Below the pieces are notes generated by a model, which ran no database searches, was not told the DNA's origin, and saw only the letters and a list, made by a program, of their open reading frames with translations. A stretch of 64,000 nt of DNA, taken from contig NC_052404.1 in the NCBI RefSeq assembly GCF_009389715.1, positions 2,658,738 to 2,722,737 of the forward strand, given 5' to 3'. Positions within the stretch are counted from its first letter, which is position 1. The number at the start of each line of letters is the position of its first letter. A program made the translations under genes and the position numbers. Of the stretch, positions 44,185-54,996 are shown in pieces. This DNA is from Phoenix dactylifera. Its lineage: Eukaryota > Streptophyta > Magnoliopsida > Arecales > Arecaceae.

Positions 44185-47100
44185 TTACTCATCATCTTGA
44201 GTTCTTGCCCTTTTCTTCTTTTTCTTCTTCTTTTCAGTTTCCATTTGGACATCGCCATCTAATTCTTCTTGATCCTTCTTCTTCTTCTTCTTCTTGGCAG
44301 TCCCATTTTCTTCTGTATCATGACCATTCGCCCCTTTCACTGCTTCGGTAGCCATTCCATCTTCCTGTTGCTCTTGTGCCAGCTTGTGTTTCTTTTTCTT
44401 CGTTTTCTTTTCAGTTTCAGGCTCAGCAGAAGCATCTCCATCAGTAACAAGTTCAGTTGGCTTATCCTCATCCATGGGCTCGCCATTCACAGCATCACCT
44501 TTAGATTTCTTTTTCTTGCTTTTCTTCGCAAAAGCTTCATCCTTCTGTCCATCTGAATTGCTAATTTTGTCAGTATATATCCAGCCCAGTTTGCAAGTAC
44601 TACTTACTACATGACACGTTAAAAATGAGAGCAACTTTAGTGAAAAATCAGATTTGACAAAGGTAATAAACAAGAAGCAGTTGCATTTAACAGCAAAACA
44701 GAGAACCAAAAAGATTAAGATGCATTGAGAATTTGCACAAATTTAGGATTTGATGCTATAGCAGGGTGACCAAAATCTGCTTCTATTATCCAAATAAGCT
44801 TATGAACAGACAAAATTAGGATTGGAAGCATCAAAAAACCAACTCTCCAATCAAGAATAGATGATTATACATCAGATAACCGCAAAAAGAGAACCAAAAA
44901 GGCTAACATGTACTAAGAACTTCCATAAATTTAGTATTCAATGCCTTAGCATGGCGACCAAAATCTGTCTCTAGAATCCAAATAAGCTTTTGAACAGAGG
45001 AAATTAGGTGTGGAAGCATCAAAAAACTGACTCTCTAATCAAGAATAGATAATTATTCATCAGATGAGAATGCAATTTATGTACTTGCACACAAAGAAAT
45101 GAGAACTTCCGAAATGTCAATGTTTTTCTCTGCTAGTGATGAAGCATTCATATGTGAAGATTCAGATATTGGTTCAATAAAGGGCCCATACCATCAGCAT
45201 CTTGTGAGCCAATGCTCTCAATAGCACCTTTCATCACATCAACATTCTTGCGAGGCGCAATACCCTTGTCATAGAAGTCCAATCTCTCTTCAACCTGTTC
45301 TCGCAGCTTTTCCCCAAAAATAGATGTATTCATCTCTGCGTGCATTATTTCACTGATTAATGAACAAATAAAATATCTAGAAAAATGTGTGCATATGTCT
45401 ATAGTTGAGAAAAAAGGATACATCCTCCACAAATAAAGACTAACCAGAGAAACAATCGATACGGGATGCAATGGAACACTTATTCGCAAGGTAACGAGCT
45501 AAACGGCCTTTGTTTCGAGTAGATGCCCGGCCAATAAATGAAGAGTGGAAGATGAGACCATACTTCGGAGTATTTCCTCGAGTTTTCAATGCTCTATACA
45601 CATCAAGAAGAAAAAGTAATGCAAACAATACAAGTATAACATAATTGAAGTTCACTGAACTGGCTAGCACTGCAATTAAATATTTTAAAATGCAATCTTG
45701 GAGAGGCAAAATATCATGTCAATTACTATATTTGGTACGTGCAAAATATTGCAAAAGACCTATGTAATATTAACCTAGAATTTTTTATATGCAAGAGCTG
45801 CTTGAAGGGAAGCCTCCATAGTTTGAAAGGAGGTCCGAAATTTAGGTTCATAAAGATGACTCATGTATCAAACATATCCTATCCTATTCTTGTGCAAATA
45901 GCGCTTTCTTTTGACCAAGGTTGATGCTGACCTTGTATGAGTGAACAGGAAGGTATGTTAGGGTGGGAAATTCAAAACCTGAAAAGTGCCTTCTCAGCAC
46001 CAAGTATCTGAAGAGTAGACGAAGGGCATTTTGCAAGATTTGAAAGACTCCCAGCATGAGAAATCAAACGGGCACCAACAACTTCACCTATCAGAGATGT
46101 GAGATTTGGTGCTATATCATTCATTTTTGTGACAAGATACTCATAGAGCTTCTTCCTATACTCAGAGAGATCCATTACTCTCTGTGCAAACTGCTGAACA
46201 TTAATCAAATCAATTGGAGACAGATCCTGTCCTGAAAAGGCAAGAAGAAGTATAAGTGGTAGAAAACATTTTAAGAATTACAAAAGGATAATGATCTTAT
46301 TTTGTGGTACCCATGGATGCTTTAGCTGCTTCTACAATTTCTTTTGCTTTGTCCTCGTCACCTACTATGTCTGCTAAAGCAGGAATATGAATCTCACACA
46401 ATTCTGATTTGTTCTCCACAAACTTTGCAATTTTGGCATATAAATAGTTATCACCGATGATCTTTACCAGCTCTGGAAAATGCCAAGAGTACCATTCTCT
46501 GCATAACCAGGTAATTAAATGTTTAGAGGCAATTTTCACAACCACATGCAAATCCAGGACACCATCACACAATTCCAGGTATCTTTTCGTTAGAAACTCG
46601 TAAAAATTACAAAAGAGACACCAGCAAAAATACATTTAGCTACTTTTGCAACTTAGGTTTCCTCTCCTAGCAGAAAAAAATGAAACTAGTTTTTTCCTAT
46701 TCCATAATCTCAAGTTGCGCTCAAGCATAACATACATAATAAGCGATTACGTATCATGAAACAGACATGACATTTATAATGAAAATTGAGTATGTGGCCT
46801 GAACATGTCTAAATCACTTATACTGTTCTTCTTTAAAAAAATAATAACAAAAAGTTGATCTATTTTGTGATATTTTCATGGTCTTAAACAATTCCACTAG
46901 ATAAAATTTTATATATCTAGAGTACAGGACAACTTCGACCAAAATTGACCATGAACAAAACACTGTCATTTACATCTGGCAATAATCAGAACCTTATCCT
47001 CTACATGTAAGGAATGTCATGCATCAATAACTATTGTGTTAACAATCAGCAGTAAGCGCAACATAACCATCAACTATTCTACGAGATGTAGCTATTTATA

Positions 47101-48382
47101 CCCAAAATCGAATAATAAGGGCAAAAAATTAGACATACACAAATAGGGCAGATAGCGGCCAGGACACATGGTTAGCCAGGCTTCCCACAAGCTCTCTGTA
47201 TAATAGGTTCGGGTTAGCACCTAGTGTCAACTGTGTATTAGTTGGCATCAATTGATATCATTCTACCTCATGTCATATTGGTCACAACAATAAAATATGC
47301 AGCATTACATAAAGATCCAACTGACATTTGATCAATAGTTTTTTTAACAATACAGTCCCATTTGCCAGTAGATACTTTGTTAGCCCTGTATCATTTTTTT
47401 CTTATTGATTTTCCGGCATCAGCAGGCAAACTTATACCTGCGGCATATAAATTGCTTAACTGATCTGAGCTATTTACATGAAAGCTTGAAGGACAGGTTA
47501 TGACATAAACGTTAAAAAAAAGTGATATATAGAAACTTTAGTATATCACCGGTTGCACCATTGATCAAATACTCCAACACATACTAGAGATTAATTCAGG
47601 AATACAAACCTGACTCTCATGGAGAAGGTGTTAATATCCTTGTCAAGGGTATCAAGGAGAAAGATGGCTTGAATAACCATGTTATCCACCCGATTAACAT
47701 TGAACTTGACCTTAGCTCGGCTGTAGCTATGCCCCAAACCCAGCTGAGCCTTCTCCAAGTCTGATGGCTAAAACCACAAATACAAAATCCACAGAACAGC
47801 ATCATCTTTACATGAAAACCCAGTATAACTTATAGCAGATATAAACTACTCAATCAGGTGACAAAAATTCAACCTTTAAGTCTTTAATGAACCTATCAAA
47901 GTGCAACCTGACACCACGAAGGAGCTCGAGAACAAACTCATTGCTCTGGCAAGGAATCTTGGTCACTTCGAAGATCTGAGACCCAACTTTAGGCTCTGCA
48001 ACGCCGAGGCTGAACTTAACCTTCTTCCCCTCTTTTGGTTTCGGGAGGTTGATTTCCAAGAAGTTCCTCAACTCATCGGTCATAAGCCCTAGAAGCCCGC
48101 AACAAAATCGATTAAATTTATGACTTCGAACCCCAAATGGGCAGCAGATGGGGGGAAAGTTAGGGTTCGGAGCTCACCTTCGGAGATGGCGTTGCATTGG
48201 TTGAGGGCATCGAGGGCGGAGGAGAAAGGGTGGAAGGCGACGAGCTTGACCACCTTGCCAAAACGCGTGAGGTCGAGGACCGAGTTCCGGACGGCCTCGG
48301 TGTTCTGGCCGATCTCGTCGAGGCCGTACGCGTGGAAGAGGGAGTAGCCGGAGGCCGATTCAAAGAGGAGGTAGAGTGCCAT
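44185..48382 (-). CDS. NOP56: Nucleolar protein 56 (box C/D snoRNP core protein)
   Basis: Core protein of box C/D snoRNPs, which guide rRNA 2'-O-methylation in the nucleolus. Eight exons (minus) join in frame: 48178-48382, 47874-48088, 47610-47767, 46311-46498, 45979-46231, 45445-45593, 45192-45335 and 44185-44552, giving 1,680 nt and 559 aa. The N-terminal NOP5NT domain starts [20 protein letters not shown] and includes [20 protein letters not shown]. The coiled-coil segment has [20 protein letters not shown] and [11 protein letters not shown]. The Nop domain has [40 protein letters not shown] and [17 protein letters not shown]. The C-terminus is a Lys-rich, Glu/Asp-interrupted nucleolar tail ([13 protein letters not shown] end). 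All borders are GT-AG and no breaks are seen. The ATG at 48380-48382 opens the conserved N-terminus. Confidence 0.97.
44700..45074. repeat. 188-bp tandem duplication in NOP56 intron 7
   Basis: AGAGAACCAAAAAG starts at 44700 and again at 44888, and the following about 185 bp align with about 15 percent differences (for example ATCCAAATAAGCTT and AATCAAGAATAGAT in both). It is older than the other tandem duplications in the window. Confidence 0.8.
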
Positions 48383-48425
48383 CGCCCGACGGAGCCAGGC
48401 TTCGACGAGGAGAAGGTTGGAATTC

Positions 48426-48535
48426 TAGGGTTTCTCCTCCCTCTCCCCTCTGGTTTTCAGCTAGGGTTTTGGAGGCGCGCGGGGGGAGAAGTGGAGGTAG
48501 GGTTTTGAGGAGAGAGGGGCAGGGAGGTAGGGTTT
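48426..48535 (-). promoter_or_regulatory. Four telo-box motifs upstream of NOP56
   Basis: TAGGGTTT on the plus strand (AAACCCTA in gene orientation) at 48426, 48462, 48498 and 48528, that is 44 to 153 bp before the ATG. The first three are exactly 36 bp apart. Telo-boxes are typical of ribosome-biogenesis genes in plants. Confidence 0.75.
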
Positions 48536-48831
48536 TACGGGCCTCGGTTCTCCTCCCGGTGCTCCGCCAGGAATCTTTAACTCGATCAGGACCGTCCGAT
48601 GGATCCGACCGCCTCCGGCCAGGGAAATTAAGAATGAGGGTTTGGGTTGGGTCCTGTCTTAAAGGGACGGACCTAATTCCGGCTTGCCCCAGCCATCTAC
48701 CAGCAGTTTAGGTGGTATTTGGTAACAGCATAAGACCTGAAATAAAATCCTGCACCAGCCAAATATTATTGACAAAATAATAATTATACTCTATTGCCAG
48801 TTATTTTTGCATATTGATGTTATATTTATAT

Positions 48832-48833
<2 letters not shown>

Positions 48834-48885
<52 letters not shown>
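48834..48885. repeat. (AT)n microsatellite
   Basis: About 26 uninterrupted AT repeats. Confidence 0.95.
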
Positions 48886-48888
<3 letters not shown>

Positions 48889-50160
48889 ATGGAGATATGT
48901 GCCAACTTCTTGATATGATTTCAGAGTCTTGGAAGCTCTTGGCATGTTTTTTAAATCTCATGTTTTTTTTTTTGCATTGGTGGTGTCTCAAAAGATGAGG
49001 TAGTAAAAGGACTCATGAAAAATTAAGAAATGGTTGATGGTGACCCTTGATTGTAAGCAGGGTTTGGGGTTTAAGAAATTAAATGTTCAAGACACTCTAA
49101 TTATATATATTTTACTTGGTGAAACCTCTTTCTCACCTCCTACTTATATTGTATTTTAGATGTATCATTTTCTATTGAAGTGAACAAATATATAGGACAA
49201 TTTACTTTGTTCTTTGAAGTCATGGATGGAAGATCGTGGAAAGTTTTTGTTGTTGGTGGATTAACACGCTTGCTGCTAGATGTGAAAAGTTAAAGTGGAT
49301 GAGAATCTAAAAAGTGTGCTTAAATCAAACTAATTTCACTGTGTTAGGATTTTTGATTTATTTATGTTGCTCACAACTTAAGTATAATTGTCCTTCTAAG
49401 ATCAAATAGAATCCACTGAGGAAAGAGCCAAAATGTGTGCTAAAATCAAGAGTAGCTAATTAATTTCATACTCTAATGCAAGTTTTTTTTTTAAATTAAG
49501 TCTTCGGTTAATTGTGGAGAGTCATTGGATAATGAAATATTTTATATTTTTTTATTTATTAAAGTAAAAACCATATCTTTGGCTTTATCGTAGGGCTGTA
49601 GGGGGCAGGTTAGAGGAGCGTGCCATAGAACAATAATCCAACTCATCTAAATTTGAAAGACTTGCTTAAACTTATACTCTAATAATGGATTAAGCTGGGT
49701 AGAAACATAACTTTGTCTTCAAGATGGTGCAACCCGAAGCATGGTCTTTAGCAAACTGACCTCATTATCAAATGATGAAGATATGATCCAATTAACTAAA
49801 ATTTACTTCCTATAAAGAAGCAATTGCTAAGATTGATATCATATTTTTGAGGTATTCAAAACTTGATATTGTAATAAACAGAATGTAGTCATAGGGACAC
49901 TTTGAAATAAGAGTAATTATTCAAACGAGTGATTAAGATAGTTCAAAAAGTCTTAGCCTCGGATAGTGATATTTTTTTCTATTTTTCCATCCATAAGTTG
50001 ATTTTATTTTGGTATTCGGTTTGTCTTTGTGCATTGATGCCACCAGCTTTTGCTCAACGCATAAAATCAACAAAAACTTGTGCGACGGTTCTGTCCAAAA
50101 TTCACAATATTCATTAACCAAGTCACGTGCTCACGTGCTTTTTGTCAGTAACGTTAAATT
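48886..50160. other. Intergenic AT-rich region
   Basis: No gene, RNA or element recognised between the microsatellite and the U6 promoter. Confidence 0.5.
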
Positions 50161-50161
50161 T

Positions 50162-50208
50162 AGTCCCATATTGGATATTGGATAGAGTATACGCTTCTAC
50201 TTCTATAT
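50162..50208 (+). promoter_or_regulatory. U6 promoter: USE-like element and TATA box
   Basis: AGTCCCATATT at 50162-50172 resembles the plant upstream sequence element (RTCCCACATCG) but deviates in its second half. TTCTATAT at 50201-50208 is the TATA box, 20-27 bp before the RNA start. The USE-TATA gap of about 28 bp is nearer to the plant Pol III spacing than to the longer Pol II spacing. Confidence 0.65.
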
Positions 50209-50227
50209 GCTGCCAAGAGGACCGGGC

Positions 50228-50247
50228 GTCTCTTCGGAGACATCCGA

Positions 50248-50279
<32 letters not shown>

Positions 50280-50329
50280 GGCCCCTGCGCAAGGATGACA
50301 CGCATAAATCGAGAAATGGTCCAAATTTT
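50228..50329 (+). ncRNA. U6: U6 spliceosomal snRNA
   Basis: U6 pairs with U4, then with U2 and the 5' splice site in the catalytic core. The RNA is complete: the 5' hairpin GTCTC-TTCG-GAGAC, then GATAAAATTGGAACGATACAG with the ACAGAGA box, the AGC triad in GATTAGCATGG, the internal stem-loop region CCCCTGCGCAAGGATGACAC, and the 3' end GAGAAATGGTCCAAATTTTT. Relative to the usual plant U6 the hairpin has one C-to-T and one G-to-A change that compensate each other, and the CGCACAAAT motif reads CGCATAAAT. A ten-T terminator follows at once and USE/TATA elements precede it, so it may be expressed, though U6 pseudogenes are common. Confidence 0.88.
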
Positions 50330-50335
50330 TTTTTT
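50326..50335 (+). terminator. Pol III T-run terminator of U6
   Basis: Ten consecutive T follow the U6 coding part, ample for Pol III termination. Confidence 0.85.
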
Positions 50336-50390
50336 GATCTTCGCAAGAGCTGTTTAATCTCTTATTTTTTAACCTCTTTTTCTTTCAATC

Positions 50391-50835
50391 CATCGTTCTA
50401 GGGTTTTCTTCTTCGATTTGGGGTAGTTTTATCTTCTCTTTTGCAAAACCCTCAGCGATTTCCAGGAGTTCTCTTAGGGCTCGGTTGGGTAAGTTTTAAT
50501 ATCAACTTCTGTTCCTTGCGTTCGAATTTATATGCTATTCATATGCATGGCAACCATGATGAACCAGATTCCATCGTTCTAGGGTTTTCTTCTTCGATTC
50601 AGGGTAGTTTTCCTTCTCTTTTGCACCAAATCGCACCTGATCCATCGTTCGAGGGTTTGCTTCTTCGATTTGGGGTTGTTTTTCTTCTCTTCTGCAAAAC
50701 CCTCAGCGATTTCCAGGAGTTCTCTCAAGACTCGTTTGGGTAAGTTTTAATATCAACTTTTGATCTTTTCGGTAGCTTGGTGTTTCTTATGCGAATTTAT
50801 ATCCTATTCATATGCATGGCATCCACGATGAACCA
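50391..50835 (+). repeat. Duplicated leader-like region with telo-box and splice donor
   Basis: CCATCGTTCTAGGGTTTTCT begins at about 50392 and 50573, and a variant (CGAGGGTTTGC) at 50642. The first and third copies continue through AACCCTCAGCGATTTCCAGG to the donor-like TTGGGTAAGTTTTAATATCA and on to CATATGCATGGCA; the second is cut short. It looks like the first exon and donor of a transcript, duplicated in tandem. No coding exons could be attached with confidence. Confidence 0.65.
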
Positions 50836-53280
50836 GATTCATTTTTCTTCGACTTGGTCATGATGTGTTATAACTTTTTATATTTATAACATCTGTCCTT
50901 CAGTTTGATATAATTGTAATTGTAATTTGATTCGGTGTCTGTGAAATGAGTGGATGGGCAGAGTTAATGGTGGAGGTTAGATGGCTAGATACGTAAAATG
51001 GATGACAATGGAGAAGAAAAAATTTAGTTGTTTTCAGTTGTTGCGATGTTATGGTGCTGGAGTTGCAGCATTATTTTTTCTAAAATCATTACACCACAAT
51101 TCCCTTTCTTGCTCTGGAATCATTTTGAAGAGATGAAGAAGATGGTGGGCTTCCAAAGGTTTGAAAATAGTGGCAGGTATTGATATAAAAAAATTCACTT
51201 TTATTCTTTAAATTTGAGGCCTTCAGATATGGATTCTTTTATAGAGGAGACTGTGAGGAAGGCCAAATAAAAGGAATAATTTTCAAAAATTCCATTAGCT
51301 ATTGTAATTGTCTAAATCCCACTGATTTGATCCAAAGGATTTCCGAAAGAAAGATGCAGAAATCAAAAAATAAAAAATTCCCACTGATTAACTTGCAGTT
51401 ACAACTCCTTGATTTTCTTAGGAATCCTTGTCATAACTACTTAGGCCAAGACATGTTCTTATCCTCATACGGCGACTTACCTTTTTTGGTCTTATACCAT
51501 CTACAATGAAGTCATTTGGTTTCAGCCTGTAGAAGCCTCTGAAATATATTGGTCAAACGGGTTCTAATCTATCAGTTGCTCTTTTGAGAAAAAATTCCTA
51601 GCATGTGGGATGGCTCATTAGTTAGTCTTTATCGTCTTTTCACTTATTGGTGGGATACTCTTGGTCTGTTTGCAGCTTTTTAACAGCACCATATCTGTTT
51701 TTCAGTGTGGTTCATTTATTCTTCACTCCTAAAAGTATCTTCTCCAAGAAGTGTGAATCAGTCATTTGGTGGCTTTATTCCTGTTCACTTAATACACTCC
51801 ATAATATATTTATTCGTGACTTGAATCATCCATGGATCATTGGATGGATAAGTGACTTGGGACAATCACTGTGATAATGGTATCTAAAGCAACACCATCA
51901 CAAATTTGATCCTCAGAATCCAACAATATCTAGCATTTTCTTTAGTTTGATAATTTATTCACTGAATGATCATTGCATTTTACACATGTTTCCAGAAATT
52001 ACACATATTTGAGTGATTTTTTTCTTTTTAGCATGCAGGTAATTAGAATCTATATGAAGTTTCTGGTTATGAAGTGAAGATGCTAATAAATAGTAGTCTG
52101 TTCTAAACAGCTATTGGGACAATCCATTGGAAATAAGAAAAGAAAGATTCATCTCCTCTCTTTCTTTTTTTTCAATGGTTCGTTCATAAGTTTCTTCTCA
52201 TTTTCATGATCCAGGTTTCCATTTCGGTTTATGCATTGCAACTTTGGGTAGTTTGTGATAGCCTTTTCAGTTCCTAGTCCATGTTTGGGTAGACAAGTGG
52301 TGCTAGCAGAAATATTTTTGTTCAGAAACTTTTTAGGGTCCTGATCCTTTTGCTTTGTAGAGAGTTCAATATTTGGTGGGACACTAAATGTTGTCTCTAG
52401 GCAGCCTTCCCACCAACATCTGGTACTTAACCAGAACCAACTTTTGGAAGTTTGATGCTTGCTTTTGGAGCATCATCAACTAGCACATGTGGCAGTTCTT
52501 GCATTTTCATTGGTGGAGACGATGGAACAACCTTTCAAGAACTAAGTTATTTCCATGCATCTATATACTGATTATGTTTTTTTTTCCTTATTAGTAAAAT
52601 TATGCATTATAAGTATGAGAAAAGAATAAATTCATGTGAGATCAGTGTTATTCTTCTACTTTTGGATGCAGGATGATGTAACAACTCTGTTGTATTTATG
52701 AGTTTGATGTGGTTTATTGCTTGCTTGGTTCGTCTGCCTTTAGTGCTTGATGCAGATGAATTTTGTACTCCCTTGTCTTGGACAAACAGTGGGTGGAATT
52801 GTTTTAGGTGGTCTCTTGAGGTTTCTGAGAACAGTGGTATGTCGTGTATTGCGGGCCTTATTACTTAAATTGAGATTTTACTATCTACCTATGAAATTCT
52901 AGACCATTACAAAAAAAAGTTAGCATATCTATTTGCTGCTCAACATGTTAACGTCATAAGTTTCAGTAGATGTTTGCCCATCAATCTTGATATCAAACTC
53001 TGCATTGTATACTCTTGTATGCTTGGAATTTGTGATTTCCAACCTTGGAGTCATGCCCTCCAAATATGAACTTTATAATGTGTTTGCTCCTTATGGTTCA
53101 TCAATAGTACTATTTCTTGCTATAAGTGACCTAATAAGCCTCTTTCTTGGTATGGTACTAGTAGCAATAATGTTATGGGATGATGTTATATTTGTGGCAT
53201 CTATCACAGTGGTTTCCCCAAACATTTGGGTATATTGTCATGATTAGTTCTCATTTGATATTTTGTCTTATTAAGCAATT
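50836..53280. other. Unassigned, possibly introns of a decayed transcript
   Basis: AT-rich sequence with scattered short open frames and acceptor-like sites (for example before 52672) but no recognisable protein segment. Confidence 0.35.
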
Positions 53281-53299
53281 TATTCCAAGGTTTGTCGTC

Positions 53300-53465
53300 T
53301 CAGTGTCAGACCCCATACCGGTGCCACATTAGCACTGTATTGGTATGGTATGGTAGTATGGTACGAAGTTGGTACGCCTTCCGTACCATATACCGATACC
53401 AAATGGGTACTGTACGGTATGTCCCATACTGTCCGGTTCGAGCCAGTACGGCGATAAATTCCGAT
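53300..53465. repeat. GTAC-rich foldback element
   Basis: Repeated GGTATGG, GGTACG, CGTACC and ATACCG words in both orientations. It shares CAGACCCCATACCGGT and GTATTGGTATGGTATGG-type words with 13930-14095, so it is a second copy of that family. Confidence 0.6.
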
Positions 53466-53626
53466 CACTTTCTTCCAAGATTATTATTTTTTTTTAATAT
53501 ATTTTGATGCTGTATTTGACATGTATCATTTGTTGTATGTGCACCTTGCAGCTATTTTAATTTTTTTCCCCTTCATTAGTTAGCGGATGCCACAGATATG
53601 AATGAATATGAAATGAGAATTGTATG

Positions 53627-54134
53627 GTTGACGTGGGCAACATTCGTGATGCAACATGGACAAATGATGATGAAAAAAAATATATTGTACTCATGGAAGA
53701 AGAGGTCATCAAGGGGAATAGGCCCAAAAGAAGCCTGCATGGCATCATATCTGAGAAGCACTTAATGCACAAACCTGGAAGAACTGTGATAACACACAAT
53801 TAAGAAATAAGTTCAACTGATTAAGGACTTGACAGAAGGAATTTGCTAATTTGATAAATGAGAAGGGACTTAGTTGGAACTCAAGTGACGAGGTCTGGCA
53901 ACGCTTATACGAGGTAAAATCTTGTATCTTGTGGGATGTTTTTTTTAATTTTTTACTTTTTAAATCATTTAGTTCAATAAGTTTACATGGTGACTTACAC
54001 ACCAGTGCATAAGTTTGCAAGAAGTTTTCATAAGAAAGGGTGCCTGCTATTTAATAAGTTATGTCTGATTTACAGGGACAAGGTAACTGGCTCCCATGAG
54101 CATCCTTCAGGGAGTCCTCCAGAAACTGATACTG
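53627..54134 (+). pseudogene. Myb/SANT-like DNA-binding domain gene fragment
   Basis: The plus strand reads ATWTNDDEKKYIVLMEEEVI then KGNRP, the start of a Myb/SANT-like (Myb_DNA-bind_3) domain. It shifts frame to LNAQTWKNCDNTQLRNKFN before a TGA at 53818, then in another frame EFANLINEKGLSWNSSDEVW, the usual end, finishing at a donor GAG|GTAAAA (53913). A further piece from 54076 reads TGSHEHPSGSPPETDTEE and a stop, resembling the Ser/Pro acidic segment after the domain. This domain occurs in host regulators and in proteins of Harbinger-type transposons. At least two frameshifts and two stops make it a relic. Confidence 0.6.
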
Positions 54135-54483
54135 AAGAATAGGGTGCAGAGCTGAATGTGGAGACTTCTTTTAATGAGCATCTTGATGGCGACTTAATTA
54201 ATGCTTTGTATGCCTTCTCATGCAAGCACTAAATGCACTTAAAGGCTTAGATGGAGCAGCTTATGTTAAGGAAGTTGGGAAGTTCCATGATGATCTTTAA
54301 GGCATGTTGGAGTGGCAAGGGGATTGCAAGTGTGACAAAAATGATACTGGATCTATGCCAAGATTTTTTGGTACGTAAGGAAAAATGATACTGGATATAA
54401 TCTCCAACTTGTACGTTATGCATAGGTAGCAAAAGGGGGCGGTGATGTGATGATACTGGATAACAAATTATACCACTATAAAT

Positions 54484-54996
54484 GTAGCCAAATGGGGTCG
54501 TGGGGTTTACATTAACATCCAGAATGCTGTAAATTTCCACTTGACAGTTAATGTGGTTGCTCTGATGGTTCATTTTATTTCTGCATGCATCGCAGGTACA
54601 CCCAAATCTTCATTGAACTCCTTTATTGCTGCACTTTAGTTGAGGACTCTTTGAGTTGCTCTGGCATTTAAAAATCACACATTTCTCATGTTGTTTTACT
54701 CATAGGAGTGCTCCTCTGACTGATACCCACTTGCTTTGGGTCAACATGATTATGGATATTCTCAGTGCTTTCGCATTAGCAGCAGAGTCTCCAATGATGA
54801 ACAAGAAAAGACCACCTGGTGGGGAGAGAACTTCATCACCAGGGTCATGTTGAGAAATATCAATGGCCAGAGTATATTTCAATTGATTGTACTTGGACTT
54901 CTCATGTTTGATGGGAAACGGCTTTTGAAAGTTAGTGTTCCAGATGCTGATTCACTTCTCAATACATTCATGTTCTACACATTTGTGTTTTGCCAG
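54484..54996 (+). pseudogene. P2B-type (autoinhibited) calcium ATPase fragment
   Basis: Two exon-like pieces. 54484-54595 reads VAKWGRGVYINIQNAVNFHL then TVNVVALMVHFISACIA, equivalent to the segment entering transmembrane helix 5. 54706-54996 reads APLTDTHLLWVNMIMDILSA then FALAAESP, the helix 6 region with its Ca-binding sequence, and in another frame NINGQSIFQLIVLGLLMFDG and LLNTFMFYTFVFCQ (helices 7-8). In functional pumps the helix 6 motif continues with Asp-Thr; here it is Asp-Ile. A frameshift near 54822 and a phase mismatch at the exon junction break the frame, and the ATP-binding half is absent. It is a dead fragment on the same strand and next to the Myb/SANT relic. Confidence 0.7.

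Noticed and set aside
44553-45191. Box C/D snoRNA inside NOP56 intron 7
   Set aside because: NOP56 introns host snoRNAs in animals and TGATGA-like words occur here on the sense strand, but no properly placed C, D and terminal stem combination was found.
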